A DNA stretch of 64,000 bases. It comes from Paenibacillus bovis. Its GTDB lineage: Bacteria > Bacillota > Bacilli > Paenibacillales > Paenibacillaceae. The notes under the pieces are model-generated. The model had not been told where the DNA came from. It saw only the letters and a list, made by a program, of their open reading frames with translations, and did not search any database. The DNA lies in contig NZ_CP013023.1 in assembly GCF_001421015.2 (NCBI RefSeq), positions 1-64,000 of the forward strand, given 5' to 3'. Shown piece after piece: positions 10,245 through 18,249 of this stretch. Each line of letters opens with the position of its first letter. Position 1 is the first letter of the stretch. A program made the position numbers and the translations under genes.

Positions 10245-11945
10245 TCAGGCTTTTGGCATTTTGAACGAGCTCTTCATCGATACGACCAGGTTGAACACCG
10301 GATCACCCGGCATCGTATATTTCGGATCAGCACTGAAATAACCATGACGGAAAAATTGATAACGATCGTAGGCTTCGGAATTTTTGAGTCCTGGTTCTAC
10401 AAATCCGTGTACGACTTCGAGCGAGTTTGGATTGATCGAATCCAGGAATGTTTTCTCCGGGATATCGTCATTGCCACCGCTTGTCTCTTCGACCAGCTCT
10501 TCCTCTTCCGCTTTGATCAGCGGCTCATACAGACGGAATTCGGCAGGTACAGCCTGTGTCGCTTCTACCCAGTGAATCGTTCCTTTGACTTTGCGGCCGG
10601 TAAAGCCGGTGCCGCTCTTGGTCTCCGGATCGTAGGTGCAGTGAATCTCGACTACATTGCCTTCTTCGTCTTTGATAAAGTCGTTGCATTTAATAAAGTA
10701 GGCATGTTTCAGGCGCACTTCATTACCAGGGAACAGGCGATGGTATTTGCTTGGTGGTTCTTCCATAAAGTCATCCTGCTCGATATAGATCTCGCGGGAA
10801 AATGGAATCTGGCGGATACCCATTTCTTCGTTCTCCGGGTTGTTTTCTGCGTCCAGCATCTCCACCTGTCCTTCCGGATAGTTGGTGATTACTACTTTGA
10901 GCGGACGCAATACGCCCATCGTACGCGGTACACGCAGCTTGAGATCTTCGCGGACAAAGTGGTCCAGCATTTGCAGATCCACAATCCCCTGGCTTTTGGA
11001 AATCCCGGTCTCGTATACAAAGGAACGCAGCGCTTCCGGCGTAAAGCCGCGGCGACGCATACCCGAGATCGTCGGCATACGCGGATCATCCCAGCCATCG
11101 ACGATCTTCTCATCCACGAGCAGCTTGAGCTTGCGCTTGCTGGTCAGCGTCTGGGCGAGATTCAGGCGGCCGTATTCATATTGATGCGGCTCGGCATTCA
11201 CTTCACATTCACGGATTACCCAGTCATAGAATGGACGCTGATCCTCGAACTCCACTGTACAGAGGGAATGCGTAATATTCTCATACGCATCTTCGAGTGG
11301 ATGGGCAAAAGTATACATCGGATAGATGCACCATTTGCCGCCTGTATTGTGATGCTCCAGATGAGCGATACGGTAGATCACCGGATCGCGCAAGTTAATA
11401 TTGGGCGATGCCATGTCGATCTTGGCGCGCAGCACTTTTTCCCCATTGGCGAACTTGCCATCACGCATCTGGCGGAACAGCTCCAGGTTCTCTTCCACCG
11501 TACGGTTGCGATACGGGCTGTCCTTGCCCGGCTCGGTCAATGTTCCACGTGACACACGAATCTCGTCGGCCGATTGATCGTCTACATAAGCAAGGCCTTT
11601 GTTGATCAGCAGCTCTGCTTTTTCATACATAAAGTCAAAATAGTCGGAAGCAAAATATTTGCCTTCCCATTCGTAGCCGAGCCATTTGACGTCTTCTTCG
11701 ATGGAATGTACGTATTCTTCGTCTTCCTTGGCAGGATTCGTATCGTCAAAGCGCAGATGCGTTTTGCCGCCGAATTCATCCGCCAGTGCAAAGTTGACCC
11801 AGATGGCCTTGGCATGTCCAATATGAAGATAACCGTTTGGTTCCGGCGGGAAGCGGGTCACTACTTTGTTGACCTTGCCGGACTTCAGGTCTTCGGTAAT
11901 AATCGTCTTGATAAAATTAGAAGGAGTCAGATTCTGGTTCTCCAC
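10245..11945 (-). CDS. glnS: Glutaminyl-tRNA synthetase
   Basis: This 566-aa class I aminoacyl-tRNA synthetase attaches glutamine to tRNA(Gln). The ATP-binding motif [15 protein letters not shown] places HIGH at about residues 41-44. The second catalytic loop is the LTSKRKL form near residue 265, equivalent to KMSKS. The C-terminal part is the two-barrel anticodon-binding domain of GlnRS, ending in VHGFVEPGL and [15 protein letters not shown] chose GTG 11945 because GAAAGG lies 9 bases upstream. The TTG at 11954 has no usable spacing. Many Bacillota use the GatCAB amidotransferase route instead, but a direct GlnRS is known in paenibacilli. No T-box leader is visible in the 190 bases upstream. 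Confidence 0.95.
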   Translation of the reverse strand: MENQNLTPSNFIKTIITEDLKSGKVNKVVTRFPPEPNGYLHIGHAKAIWVNFALADEFGGKTHLRFDDTNPAKEDEEYVHSIEEDVKWLGYEWEGKYFASDYFDFMYEKAELLINKGLAYVDDQSADEIRVSRGTLTEPGKDSPYRNRTVEENLELFRQMRDGKFANGEKVLRAKIDMASPNINLRDPVIYRIAHLEHHNTGGKWCIYPMYTFAHPLEDAYENITHSLCTVEFEDQRPFYDWVIRECEVNAEPHQYEYGRLNLAQTLTSKRKLKLLVDEKIVDGWDDPRMPTISGMRRRGFTPEALRSFVYETGISKSQGIVDLQMLDHFVREDLKLRVPRTMGVLRPLKVVITNYPEGQVEMLDAENNPENEEMGIRQIPFSREIYIEQDDFMEEPPSKYHRLFPGNEVRLKHAYFIKCNDFIKDEEGNVVEIHCTYDPETKSGTGFTGRKVKGTIHWVEATQAVPAEFRLYEPLIKAEEEELVEETSGGNDDIPEKTFLDSINPNSLEVVHGFVEPGLKNSEAYDRYQFFRHGYFSADPKYTMPGDPVFNLVVSMKSSFKMPKA

Positions 11946-12141
11946 GCCTATCAACCTTTCGTCGTTCAGTTTCTGTTGCGAATAAATCTATTATAACGGT
12001 TCTGAAAACTTAGGCAAGGATAGCGCCTTCATAGAGCGACTCCAGTCCTGCCTGCAAACGCTATAATTGCGGCTAAATGACTTTGACGGAACGCAGTGAA
12101 TACGGTAGCATATAAGTTAAATCGCCTGTAGGAGGATGTTT

Positions 12142-12399
12142 ATGCAACCTTTAAAACTACCACGGGACACCCGCGAACTGCTGATCGCAGATATCCAACA
12201 GTTTTTTGAAATGGAACGGGGAGAACGTATCGGTGAACTCGCAGCTGATGCGGTTCTGGATTTCTTTTTGAAATCTGCCGGTCCCCATGTGTATAATCAG
12301 GCCTTATCGGACTGCCGCACTCTCGTGAATGAGCGTATGGCAGGACTGGAAGAAGACATCTACGCGCTGGAACAGCGTTCTCCGCTCCGGCCACGCTAG
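12142..12399 (+). CDS. DUF2164 family protein
   Basis: The protein has 85 aa and matches the conserved DUF2164 pattern: LKLPRDTRELLIADIQQFFE, then ERIGELAADAVLDFFLKSAGPHVYNQAL and an MAGLEEDIYALE tail. Function is unknown. It is a small soluble, helical protein found across Bacillota and Proteobacteria. ATG 12142 is chosen over ATG 12136 because the AGGAGG at 12130-12135 abuts the earlier ATG. It is 48 bases upstream of the GNAT gene and probably co-transcribed with it. Confidence 0.8.
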   Translation: MQPLKLPRDTRELLIADIQQFFEMERGERIGELAADAVLDFFLKSAGPHVYNQALSDCRTLVNERMAGLEEDIYALEQRSPLRPR

Positions 12400-12447
12400 A
12401 TGCGGATGCTGCCGATATTTTATTCAGGAAAGAGAGGAATTTCCCGC

Positions 12448-12996
12448 ATGTTTACATATATATTGGATGAGGACACGGAGCTCAGGCCGCTGGAGCCTGC
12501 CCATGCCCGGCATATTTACCAACTGATCGACCAGTCGCGCTCTTATCTGCGTCAGTGGCTGTCCTGGGTCGATGCCACTACCTCGGTACAGGCGAGCGAA
12601 GATTACGTTCGTGCCGCACTAACCCAATCGATGGAAAATGGCGGCTTCACCGCCGGGATCTGGTACAAGGATCAACTCGCCGGCATTATCGGCTTCCATG
12701 AGATCAACTGGAACCACCGCACAGTCGGCATCGGCTACTGGCTGGGCGAGAATTATCAGGGACACGGACTCGTGACCTCGGCACTGCGCGTGATGGTCGA
12801 CTATGCGCTGCTGGAGCTGAACTTGCACCGGGTCGAAGTACGCTGCGCTACAGGCAACAAGCGCAGCCGCGCAGTGCCGGAACGTCTGGGCTTTATTCTC
12901 GAAGGAATTATACGCGAGACCGAGCTGCTACCGTCGGGTTATGTGGATCATGCCGTCTATGGTATGCTGCAGCAGGAATGGAAGCTCAAGCGCTAA
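12448..12996 (+). CDS. GNAT family N-acetyltransferase, RimL/YdaF-like
   Basis: The protein has 182 aa. It has the RimL-type N-terminus ELRPLEPAHARHIYQLI and a WLSWVDATTS segment, then the acetyl-CoA loop around GIGYWLGENYQGHGLVTSAL and a C-terminal HRVEVRCATGNKRSRAVPERLGF block. Related enzymes acetylate ribosomal protein N-termini (RimL/RimJ) or small amines, and the substrate here is not known. The start ATG 12448 follows GAGAGG at about 11 bases. The gene crosses the end of the inverted duplication (12632) without interruption, which anchors the right arm to unique sequence. Confidence 0.85.
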   Translation: MFTYILDEDTELRPLEPAHARHIYQLIDQSRSYLRQWLSWVDATTSVQASEDYVRAALTQSMENGGFTAGIWYKDQLAGIIGFHEINWNHRTVGIGYWLGENYQGHGLVTSALRVMVDYALLELNLHRVEVRCATGNKRSRAVPERLGFILEGIIRETELLPSGYVDHAVYGMLQQEWKLKR

Positions 12997-13204
12997 GCGA
13001 TAGATAATGCTGTGTTGCAGCCCGAATCTGCCTGTACCCATGCATCATGCCGTTATCTATGCGAAAGCGGTATAGCGCCTGGCGCATAGCATCTCAGGCA
13101 ACTGTGTCTACATTAGCTACCACACACCAGACACTTCGATAACTCAGTAATTTTAATAGATCAGCAATTTTGGTCGATCACCAACTTCAATGATTAACAG
13201 CTAC

Positions 13205-13240
13205 AATAGACCGGGCTTCGGCTCCGGTCTATTTTTTTTA
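13205..13240. terminator. Terminator between GNAT gene and the multidomain regulator
   Basis: AATAGACCGG and CCGGTCTATT form a 10-bp stem with a 9-base loop, followed by a run of T on the + strand. The AT-rich base of the stem could also serve the convergent gene ending at 13323. The rest of the 326-base gap (12997-13322) shows nothing else. Confidence 0.85.
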
Positions 13241-13322
13241 TGGACATGCCGTTACAGCTTATTCCTCTGTTGCTAAGTTACCTTGTTACCCTCCTGCCGA
13301 ATAACGCTGCATTCCATACCTT

Positions 13323-14975
13323 TTATTTGTTCATATATACCTTGTTCAGCAAGCGCCGAACTCTTGCTTCCAACTCTACCATGCTGAATGGCTTGGTCAT
13401 ATAATCATCGGCTCCCACCCGGATCGCTTCGGCAATCCCGTGTTCATTATCGATACTCGTCAGCATCAGCACCGTATAGATCGAGGTCGAAGGAGCCAGC
13501 GACCGAATACGTGCCAGCACCTCCATACCATTCATCCGGGGCATCATGCGATCCAGAATCAGCAGATAGCGTGCAGGTTCCTGATTCCACGGATCCTCCA
13601 TAAAAGCCAGACCGTCCGGATACGTGCGCAGCTCCAGCGACTGATCTCCGCCGATATCGCGCAGCTGGCGCTCCAGAATACTGCGGATCAACGGATCATC
13701 ATCCACGATAACAAGCCGTATCGGCAGCTGACTGCTGCTCGTCTCTACAGCAGCCAGCGAATCAGTAGATCCACTGATACCGTTATCATACTCCTCGCCT
13801 AGCGTCACGATACGGCTAATCCGGCTTAGCGCTTCACTGACCAGTCCCGGATGATTAGGATCTCCCTGTACCGGCAAAATGGCATACCGCACCTCCAGCT
13901 GCGCTTCGGTCAGCATGCTGGCTATTTCACCGCCATGCAGAAGATTATCCATAAAGGCAAAACTTTGCTCCTTTGTAAATTCCGGCTGCAGCAGATAAAA
14001 ATGCCCGGATCGCTCATGCACCCAGATATCTTCTACGCGGAGCTGCATACGAACATAATCCGAGAATCGACGCAGCTGCCGATCTCCGGCCTCATACCCC
14101 ATCCGCTCATTGTAGCCGCGCAGCCCCTGCAGATGAACGGCTATCAGATTGGCTCCGGATCGCTGTCCGGCGAACCTGGGCAGCTGCTGTTCGAGAATAT
14201 TCATCGTATACGCTCCGGTATTCTCATCTAGCATCAGCAGTCGGTTCAGCCTCCTTTTGCGGGCGACCAGCTTGCGCACACGCACGGAGAATTCATCCAT
14301 TTCCAAAGGCTTGGCCATAAATTCGTCTGCCCCTGCTTCATAGCCGCGTATCCGTGTATCTTTGTCACTACGGGCACTGATAATAATTACCGGGATTAGA
14401 TGCAGCTCACACAGTTCGTGAATCTGGTTCAAAAAGCGAAATCCGTGCGAATCCGGCAGCACCAGATCCAGCACCAGACAATCGGGCTGCATATCGTAAA
14501 ACCATTGCAGCGCCTTGTCCGGATAAGGAGTAGCCAGTACCATCAATCCCTGCGTCTCCAGCTCGTCCTTGAGCAGGGTCAACAGTCCGATATCGTCGTC
14601 CAGTACCAGAACCGTGCCTGTAGCAGATACATTTCGCTGCCGTTCATCCGCAGTATCGTCTTCTTGGGCCGGTGGTGCATTTACCGCAGCCAGCTCTTGC
14701 TCGGTCATGCGGGACAGCTCTGTAAGCGGCTGCAGCATACCATACAGCTGCCGGCTTGTGTACATACGCTCTCCTTCTTCTTCCAGCCCCATCAACAGAC
14801 GAATGGCTTCCGCATACCATTCGGGCAGACCGATCGTTCCTGCCGTACCTTTAATCGAGTGAATCATGCGATAGACTTCGCTCTCCGGTGTCTGGGCATC
14901 CGGAGCCAGCATTTTCCGAAGCTGCTCCTGCACTTGCTGCTTGAACAGCAGCTGATATTTGCGCATACGCTCCAT
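13323..14975 (-). CDS. Multidomain signalling protein HPt - REC - GGDEF-like - REC
   Basis: This 550-aa cytoplasmic protein has four modules. An HPt domain (about 1-95) has MIHSIKGTAGTIG, with the phosphorylatable His at about 39. A receiver (about 121-237) has the acidic DDD triad at 126-128 and phospho-acceptor Asp near 170 in LVLDLVLPDSHG. A GGDEF-fold domain (about 245-385) has RSGHF where GGDEF is expected. A second receiver (about 425-545) has VIVDDDP and LLILDRMMPRMNG and ends in the conserved Lys of MTKPFS. The degenerate GGDEF suggests it cannot make c-di-GMP and may bind nucleotide or act structurally. Having its own HPt and two receivers makes it a phosphorelay integrator. No cognate kinase is adjacent. 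It starts at ATG 14975. Confidence 0.8.
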   Translation of the reverse strand: MERMRKYQLLFKQQVQEQLRKMLAPDAQTPESEVYRMIHSIKGTAGTIGLPEWYAEAIRLLMGLEEEGERMYTSRQLYGMLQPLTELSRMTEQELAAVNAPPAQEDDTADERQRNVSATGTVLVLDDDIGLLTLLKDELETQGLMVLATPYPDKALQWFYDMQPDCLVLDLVLPDSHGFRFLNQIHELCELHLIPVIIISARSDKDTRIRGYEAGADEFMAKPLEMDEFSVRVRKLVARKRRLNRLLMLDENTGAYTMNILEQQLPRFAGQRSGANLIAVHLQGLRGYNERMGYEAGDRQLRRFSDYVRMQLRVEDIWVHERSGHFYLLQPEFTKEQSFAFMDNLLHGGEIASMLTEAQLEVRYAILPVQGDPNHPGLVSEALSRISRIVTLGEEYDNGISGSTDSLAAVETSSSQLPIRLVIVDDDPLIRSILERQLRDIGGDQSLELRTYPDGLAFMEDPWNQEPARYLLILDRMMPRMNGMEVLARIRSLAPSTSIYTVLMLTSIDNEHGIAEAIRVGADDYMTKPFSMVELEARVRRLLNKVYMNK

Positions 14976-15344
14976 ATCATGGCCTCCATTCGTTTCGTTA
15001 GGTATTCAATCGGATTATTCTGTACGGATATTTCTGCTGAGGATGGAGAAGGAGAAAAGCAACCGGCTTCCTTTTATTAAAAATAGAATTTTTTGGTATA
15101 TTGCTTGTATGTATTACTTAATGGTTACCCCGGCGTTTGAAACAGAATAAGCCAGGGGAAAAAGGCGATTTGGGAGATAATAAATACGGGTTTGTGCAGA
15201 ATTGCTATGATACGGCAGAAGTTTACAAACATAAACATAAGTTTTAGGTATTCTTTACATGCTTTTAAGTTTTCTTTAAGCCGGGGAGGTTAAGATGAGG
15301 AGGTAACATCAGCAAGACAGCATGAAAAAAAGTGAGGTATCCAT
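14976..15344. other. Divergent intergenic region, 369 bases
   Basis: It holds the upstream regions of the minus-strand multidomain regulator and the plus-strand secreted protein. It includes an AT-rich stretch near 15070-15115, the 11-bp periodic array at 15221-15281 and GGGGAGG/AGGAGG tracts at 15283-15305. An 8-codon ORF at 15321-15347 ends with its TGA overlapping the ATG of the next gene. No RNA gene is seen. Confidence 0.6.
15221..15281 (+). promoter_or_regulatory. Array of six hexamers at exact 11-bp spacing (candidate OmpR/PhoP-type operator)
   Basis: Hexamers begin at 15221, 15232, 15243, 15254, 15265 and 15276: GTTTAC, TAAACA, TTTAGG, TTTACA, TTAAGT and TTAAGC. The strict helical-turn period and TT(A/T)A core match the direct-repeat operators of PhoP-class regulators, including the one before pstS in this window. 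It lies 64-124 bases before the secreted protein gene. The regulator identity is inferred. Confidence 0.5.
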
Positions 15345-15770
15345 ATGAAAAGCACGAACACCTATCGCCGAATCCGCAAAGGAAAAGCGATGATCAGCAC
15401 ACTGCTGCTCGGCATCGCCATCAGCAGTCTGTTACTCGGGGAGCAAGCCAATGCACAGGCGGTTGCCGCTACGTCCACTTCTTCTGTCACCCGTGAACAG
15501 CAGGACACGTTCCTCGGTGCGCTTGGCGCTGCTTCAGATGAGGATGTCTATGATGAACTGTATGAAGGCCGTACACTGGCCGAGACTGCCCGCCGGAACA
15601 ACAAAAACCCACAGGCCATTATTGACCTGCAGGTCGCACAGATGAATGAGTTGCTTACACAGCGACTGATTGACGGAACTCTTTCACCGGATACATACCG
15701 GGCACAAAAAGAGGAACTGACCGATATCATCACCAAAAGTGTCTATGGCCAGCATTCCTATAACCAGTAA
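15345..15770 (+). CDS. Small secreted protein of unknown function
   Basis: The protein has 141 aa. It opens with a positively charged stretch (RRIRKGKA) and a hydrophobic core ISTLLLGIAISSLLLG, ending at an ANAQA signal-peptidase-type site near residue 37. The mature ~100 residues are acidic and helical, with an ETARRNNKNPQAIIDLQVAQMNELL segment resembling the repeated helical units of calcium-regulated or spore-associated secreted proteins, and no known catalytic motif. The start ATG 15345 follows GTGAGG at 7 bases. The periodic operator array upstream suggests two-component control. Its 3' end overlaps the convergent GNAT gene by 13 bases. Confidence 0.65.
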   Translation: MKSTNTYRRIRKGKAMISTLLLGIAISSLLLGEQANAQAVAATSTSSVTREQQDTFLGALGAASDEDVYDELYEGRTLAETARRNNKNPQAIIDLQVAQMNELLTQRLIDGTLSPDTYRAQKEELTDIITKSVYGQHSYNQ

Positions 15771-16255
15771 GTCATAAAGATGTCATCCACATATTGTCCA
15801 TTAATATAGAATTGCTCCCGAAGCCGTCCATTCTCGACGAATCCGTACTTGTCGTAGAAATGGACGGCTTCTGTATTGGTCGACAGTACCCGCAGCGTCA
15901 GCTTACGGATATGATGAGTACGAGCATGTGTGCAGAGAGCATCCATCAGGTGTGTGCCGATATTTTGGCCCTGGTGCTGCGGATGCACGGCAATATGGAT
16001 ATCGTAGACATGATAGCTAATCTCCAGCGGATGGGGATGCCGGAAGCCTACATAACCGCATACCTGATCATACCGGATCGCCAGCAGCTGACTGCCTGGA
16101 GGCGAGGATTGCAGGTATTGCCTGCGGGAAGAGCAGCAGAGAACCGAAGGCGTATTCCGTTCATTCCAGACGAGCTGATCAAGCATCATCAGCTCTCTGG
16201 CATCCTTCATGGTGGACAGGCGAATTGTTAATGGAACAGCAGATTGCATGTTCAT
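15758..16255 (-). CDS. GNAT family N-acetyltransferase
   Basis: This 165-aa enzyme has the acetyl-CoA-binding motif A as VHPQHQGQNIGTHLMDALCTHA (about residues 91-112) and the C-terminal pattern LRVLSTNTEAVHFYDKYGFVENG typical of L-amino-acid or phosphinothricin-type GNATs. It ends with IDDIFMTYWL-like residues seen in YjhP/YhhY-like members. Substrate is unknown. It is convergent with, and overlaps by 13 bases, the secreted protein gene. Confidence 0.82.
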   Translation of the reverse strand: MNMQSAVPLTIRLSTMKDARELMMLDQLVWNERNTPSVLCCSSRRQYLQSSPPGSQLLAIRYDQVCGYVGFRHPHPLEISYHVYDIHIAVHPQHQGQNIGTHLMDALCTHARTHHIRKLTLRVLSTNTEAVHFYDKYGFVENGRLREQFYINGQYVDDIFMTYWL

Positions 16256-16377
16256 CCGGCATACCCCTTTTTATCGAAAAAAGTTATACTGCTGACAGCG
16301 TCTATTCTGCTTCATTATAGCATCGGTCTATCCAAAATAAGCAGTTGCCTACCCGGAGTATTTTTTATTTTATCCGG

Positions 16378-17613
16378 TTACGTCTGATTCTGCGGACGCA
16401 GCATCGCGCCGCGCTGGGCAACACTGTGTACGATATAGAATACAAGTGATAATACACCGGCCACTACAGCGACCCAGCCCACCGGAATCAGTCCGCCCTG
16501 ATCATAGAAGATCCCCATAACATAAGGGCCGATTACCCTGCCCACGGCTCCAATGCCTCCGGCCACTCCCAGATAAAACGGGGCATACGCTCCCGTTCGT
16601 TCCGACACAAAAGAAGGAATCGCCGGCGACATCAGCATCTCGCCAAACGTAATCAGAATCATCGCCGCGATAAAAGCCGGATAGTTATGGAACCCCAGAA
16701 TAACGAGATATCCGAGCAGATAAAAGACCGCACTCGCATTCAGCTGCGCCTGCGCCGTCTGTGCCACCAGTCGCCGCACCAGATTGACTACCGGCTGTCC
16801 GACGAAGATCAGTACGCCGTTCAGTGTCCACAGCAGACTGTAATAGCTGATCAGCATCCCCGAGCTGACGATAAATGGAGATACCCCCGTATTCCAGATC
16901 GAATTGGCCAGCCAGAGGAACAGTGTACCAACACCCATGAACAGATATACCCGCACCTGTCCGAGCAGCCAGAATGTACTCTGTCCTTTTTCCGCTTTGG
17001 GGCGGCCCGGATTATTCTCGTCGATAGATGCTCCAGCCTCTGTCCCTTCGCCAATACGGTTTAGATATACATAAAAGAATCCGGCAAACAGCACACAGCT
17101 GACACCATTTAAAATAAAGGACAAATAAAATGAAATATCCGCCAAAATCCCGCACAGTGCGGTTCCGAGAGCTACCCCGATATTATTGGCCACATAGACG
17201 ATATTAAACAGTTCTCCCCGCCGGTCGGCAAAGCGGAAGCCGATAAACGCCTGAATCGCCGGCATCGACATCGAATTAAACAGACCGATCAATACCATCG
17301 TTCCCATAAATAAATGCCAGTTATCGCTGACCAGCGGCAACATAAACAGCAGCAGTCCATTCAGGAGCACCGAACCAACAATCAGCTTTTTGACACCCAG
17401 ACGGTGATACAGCATTCCGCCCAGCAGATGCCCGACAATCCCTCCAAGCGATTGCAGCAGTACAACAAAGCCGGCATCCCGCATGGGGCGGTCCAGCTCC
17501 TGATACACAAACAAAGTTACCAGCGGCCACATCAGTGACCCGCCTGCGGACTGGATCAGACTCGCAAACAGGAACACCTGTATTTCACGCGGGTAGGTTT
17601 TAAGCCAGCGCAT
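16378..17613 (-). CDS. MFS transporter, multidrug-exporter type
   Basis: This 411-aa membrane protein has about 12 helices. The loop 2-3 MFS signature appears as GGMLYHRLGVKKLIVGS near residue 65-80. A long hydrophilic, acidic central loop (GEGTEAGASIDENNPGRPKAEKG) separates the two six-helix halves. The early QSAGGSLMWPLVTLFVYQEL helix is typical of the MDR-like YfkF/YttB branch of drug:H+ antiporters. Substrate cannot be deduced. It lies 30 bases downstream of the small gene at 17644 on the same strand, so the two may be an operon. Confidence 0.78.
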   Translation of the reverse strand: MRWLKTYPREIQVFLFASLIQSAGGSLMWPLVTLFVYQELDRPMRDAGFVVLLQSLGGIVGHLLGGMLYHRLGVKKLIVGSVLLNGLLLFMLPLVSDNWHLFMGTMVLIGLFNSMSMPAIQAFIGFRFADRRGELFNIVYVANNIGVALGTALCGILADISFYLSFILNGVSCVLFAGFFYVYLNRIGEGTEAGASIDENNPGRPKAEKGQSTFWLLGQVRVYLFMGVGTLFLWLANSIWNTGVSPFIVSSGMLISYYSLLWTLNGVLIFVGQPVVNLVRRLVAQTAQAQLNASAVFYLLGYLVILGFHNYPAFIAAMILITFGEMLMSPAIPSFVSERTGAYAPFYLGVAGGIGAVGRVIGPYVMGIFYDQGGLIPVGWVAVVAGVLSLVFYIVHSVAQRGAMLRPQNQT

Positions 17614-17643
17614 AGTAATATTCCTTTCTTGTTCCCACTTCTT

Positions 17644-18087
17644 CTATTCTTCCAATTCCCAGAACCATTCTAGAAAAGCATTAAAATCCTGCCACTGCGG
17701 CTGCAGCGTCCCGTCCATAAAACGATGCCACTCTTCACCCAGCCCCAGACCAAGCACCTGTCCGGTACTACGATGATAAAAGTAGCCATATTCGCCTTCA
17801 AAACTATCCAGCGGAATATATTCTGGCGGAAGGTTCAACCCTTCCTGTCTTCCCTGTATACTCATGATATAGCTGTTACTGTTGACGACAAACCAGCAGA
17901 TCTGATACATCTCGCGATGATTTCTGCCTACAAAGGTCGGACCATCTTCCGCATGAAGATAAAATAGAGCAAAATCGGATTCCGGATCGACTCCGATCTG
18001 CTGCAGCGCACTGACATATTCCTGTGTAACTTCATCAAACCACCACCCCCGCTGTTTGCAGTGATAGACTACTTTTTCGGACAGCAT
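17644..18087 (-). CDS. Hypothetical protein, SMI1/KNR4-like features
   Basis: The protein has 147 aa, is acidic and rich in aromatic residues, with no signal or membrane segment. The pattern of a mid-protein aspartate/glutamate turn (PLDSFEGEYGYFYHRSTGQVLGLGLG) followed by a C-terminal FNAFLEWFWELEE helix resembles SUKH/SMI1-KNR4 proteins, often immunity proteins to secreted toxins. No toxin gene is adjacent. The resemblance is by eye only. It is probably co-transcribed with the MFS gene 30 bases downstream. Confidence 0.5.
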   Translation of the reverse strand: MLSEKVVYHCKQRGWWFDEVTQEYVSALQQIGVDPESDFALFYLHAEDGPTFVGRNHREMYQICWFVVNSNSYIMSIQGRQEGLNLPPEYIPLDSFEGEYGYFYHRSTGQVLGLGLGEEWHRFMDGTLQPQWQDFNAFLEWFWELEE

Positions 18088-18249
18088 AACGATTATTCAC
18101 CCCTGATACAGACCGGTATATGTAATTATCCGTTTTGGACATTCCATCCTAGTATGCTGTACTCTGTGCCGGGTGGCAAGCCATCCCTTTGATGCTTTAC
18201 TCTGCTACCAGCTGTATACAATCCCTATTTCACAAAGGAGTTCTGACTT

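Larger units (their letters stand above)
6328..12632. repeat. Right arm of the inverted duplication (authoritative copy)
   Basis: This is the partner of 1-6290. Its genes have open frames of normal family length, so it is the better copy. It is continuous with ordinary single-copy sequence beyond 12632, where the GNAT gene carries on uninterrupted. Near the apex (6340-6700) this arm also carries apparent single-base errors, seen when the two arms are compared. Confidence 0.93.

Noticed and set aside
10344..11552. 402-codon open frame on the + strand opposite glnS
   Set aside because: It lies entirely antisense to a clear glutaminyl-tRNA synthetase, with no ribosome site or family resemblance; a codon-bias shadow.
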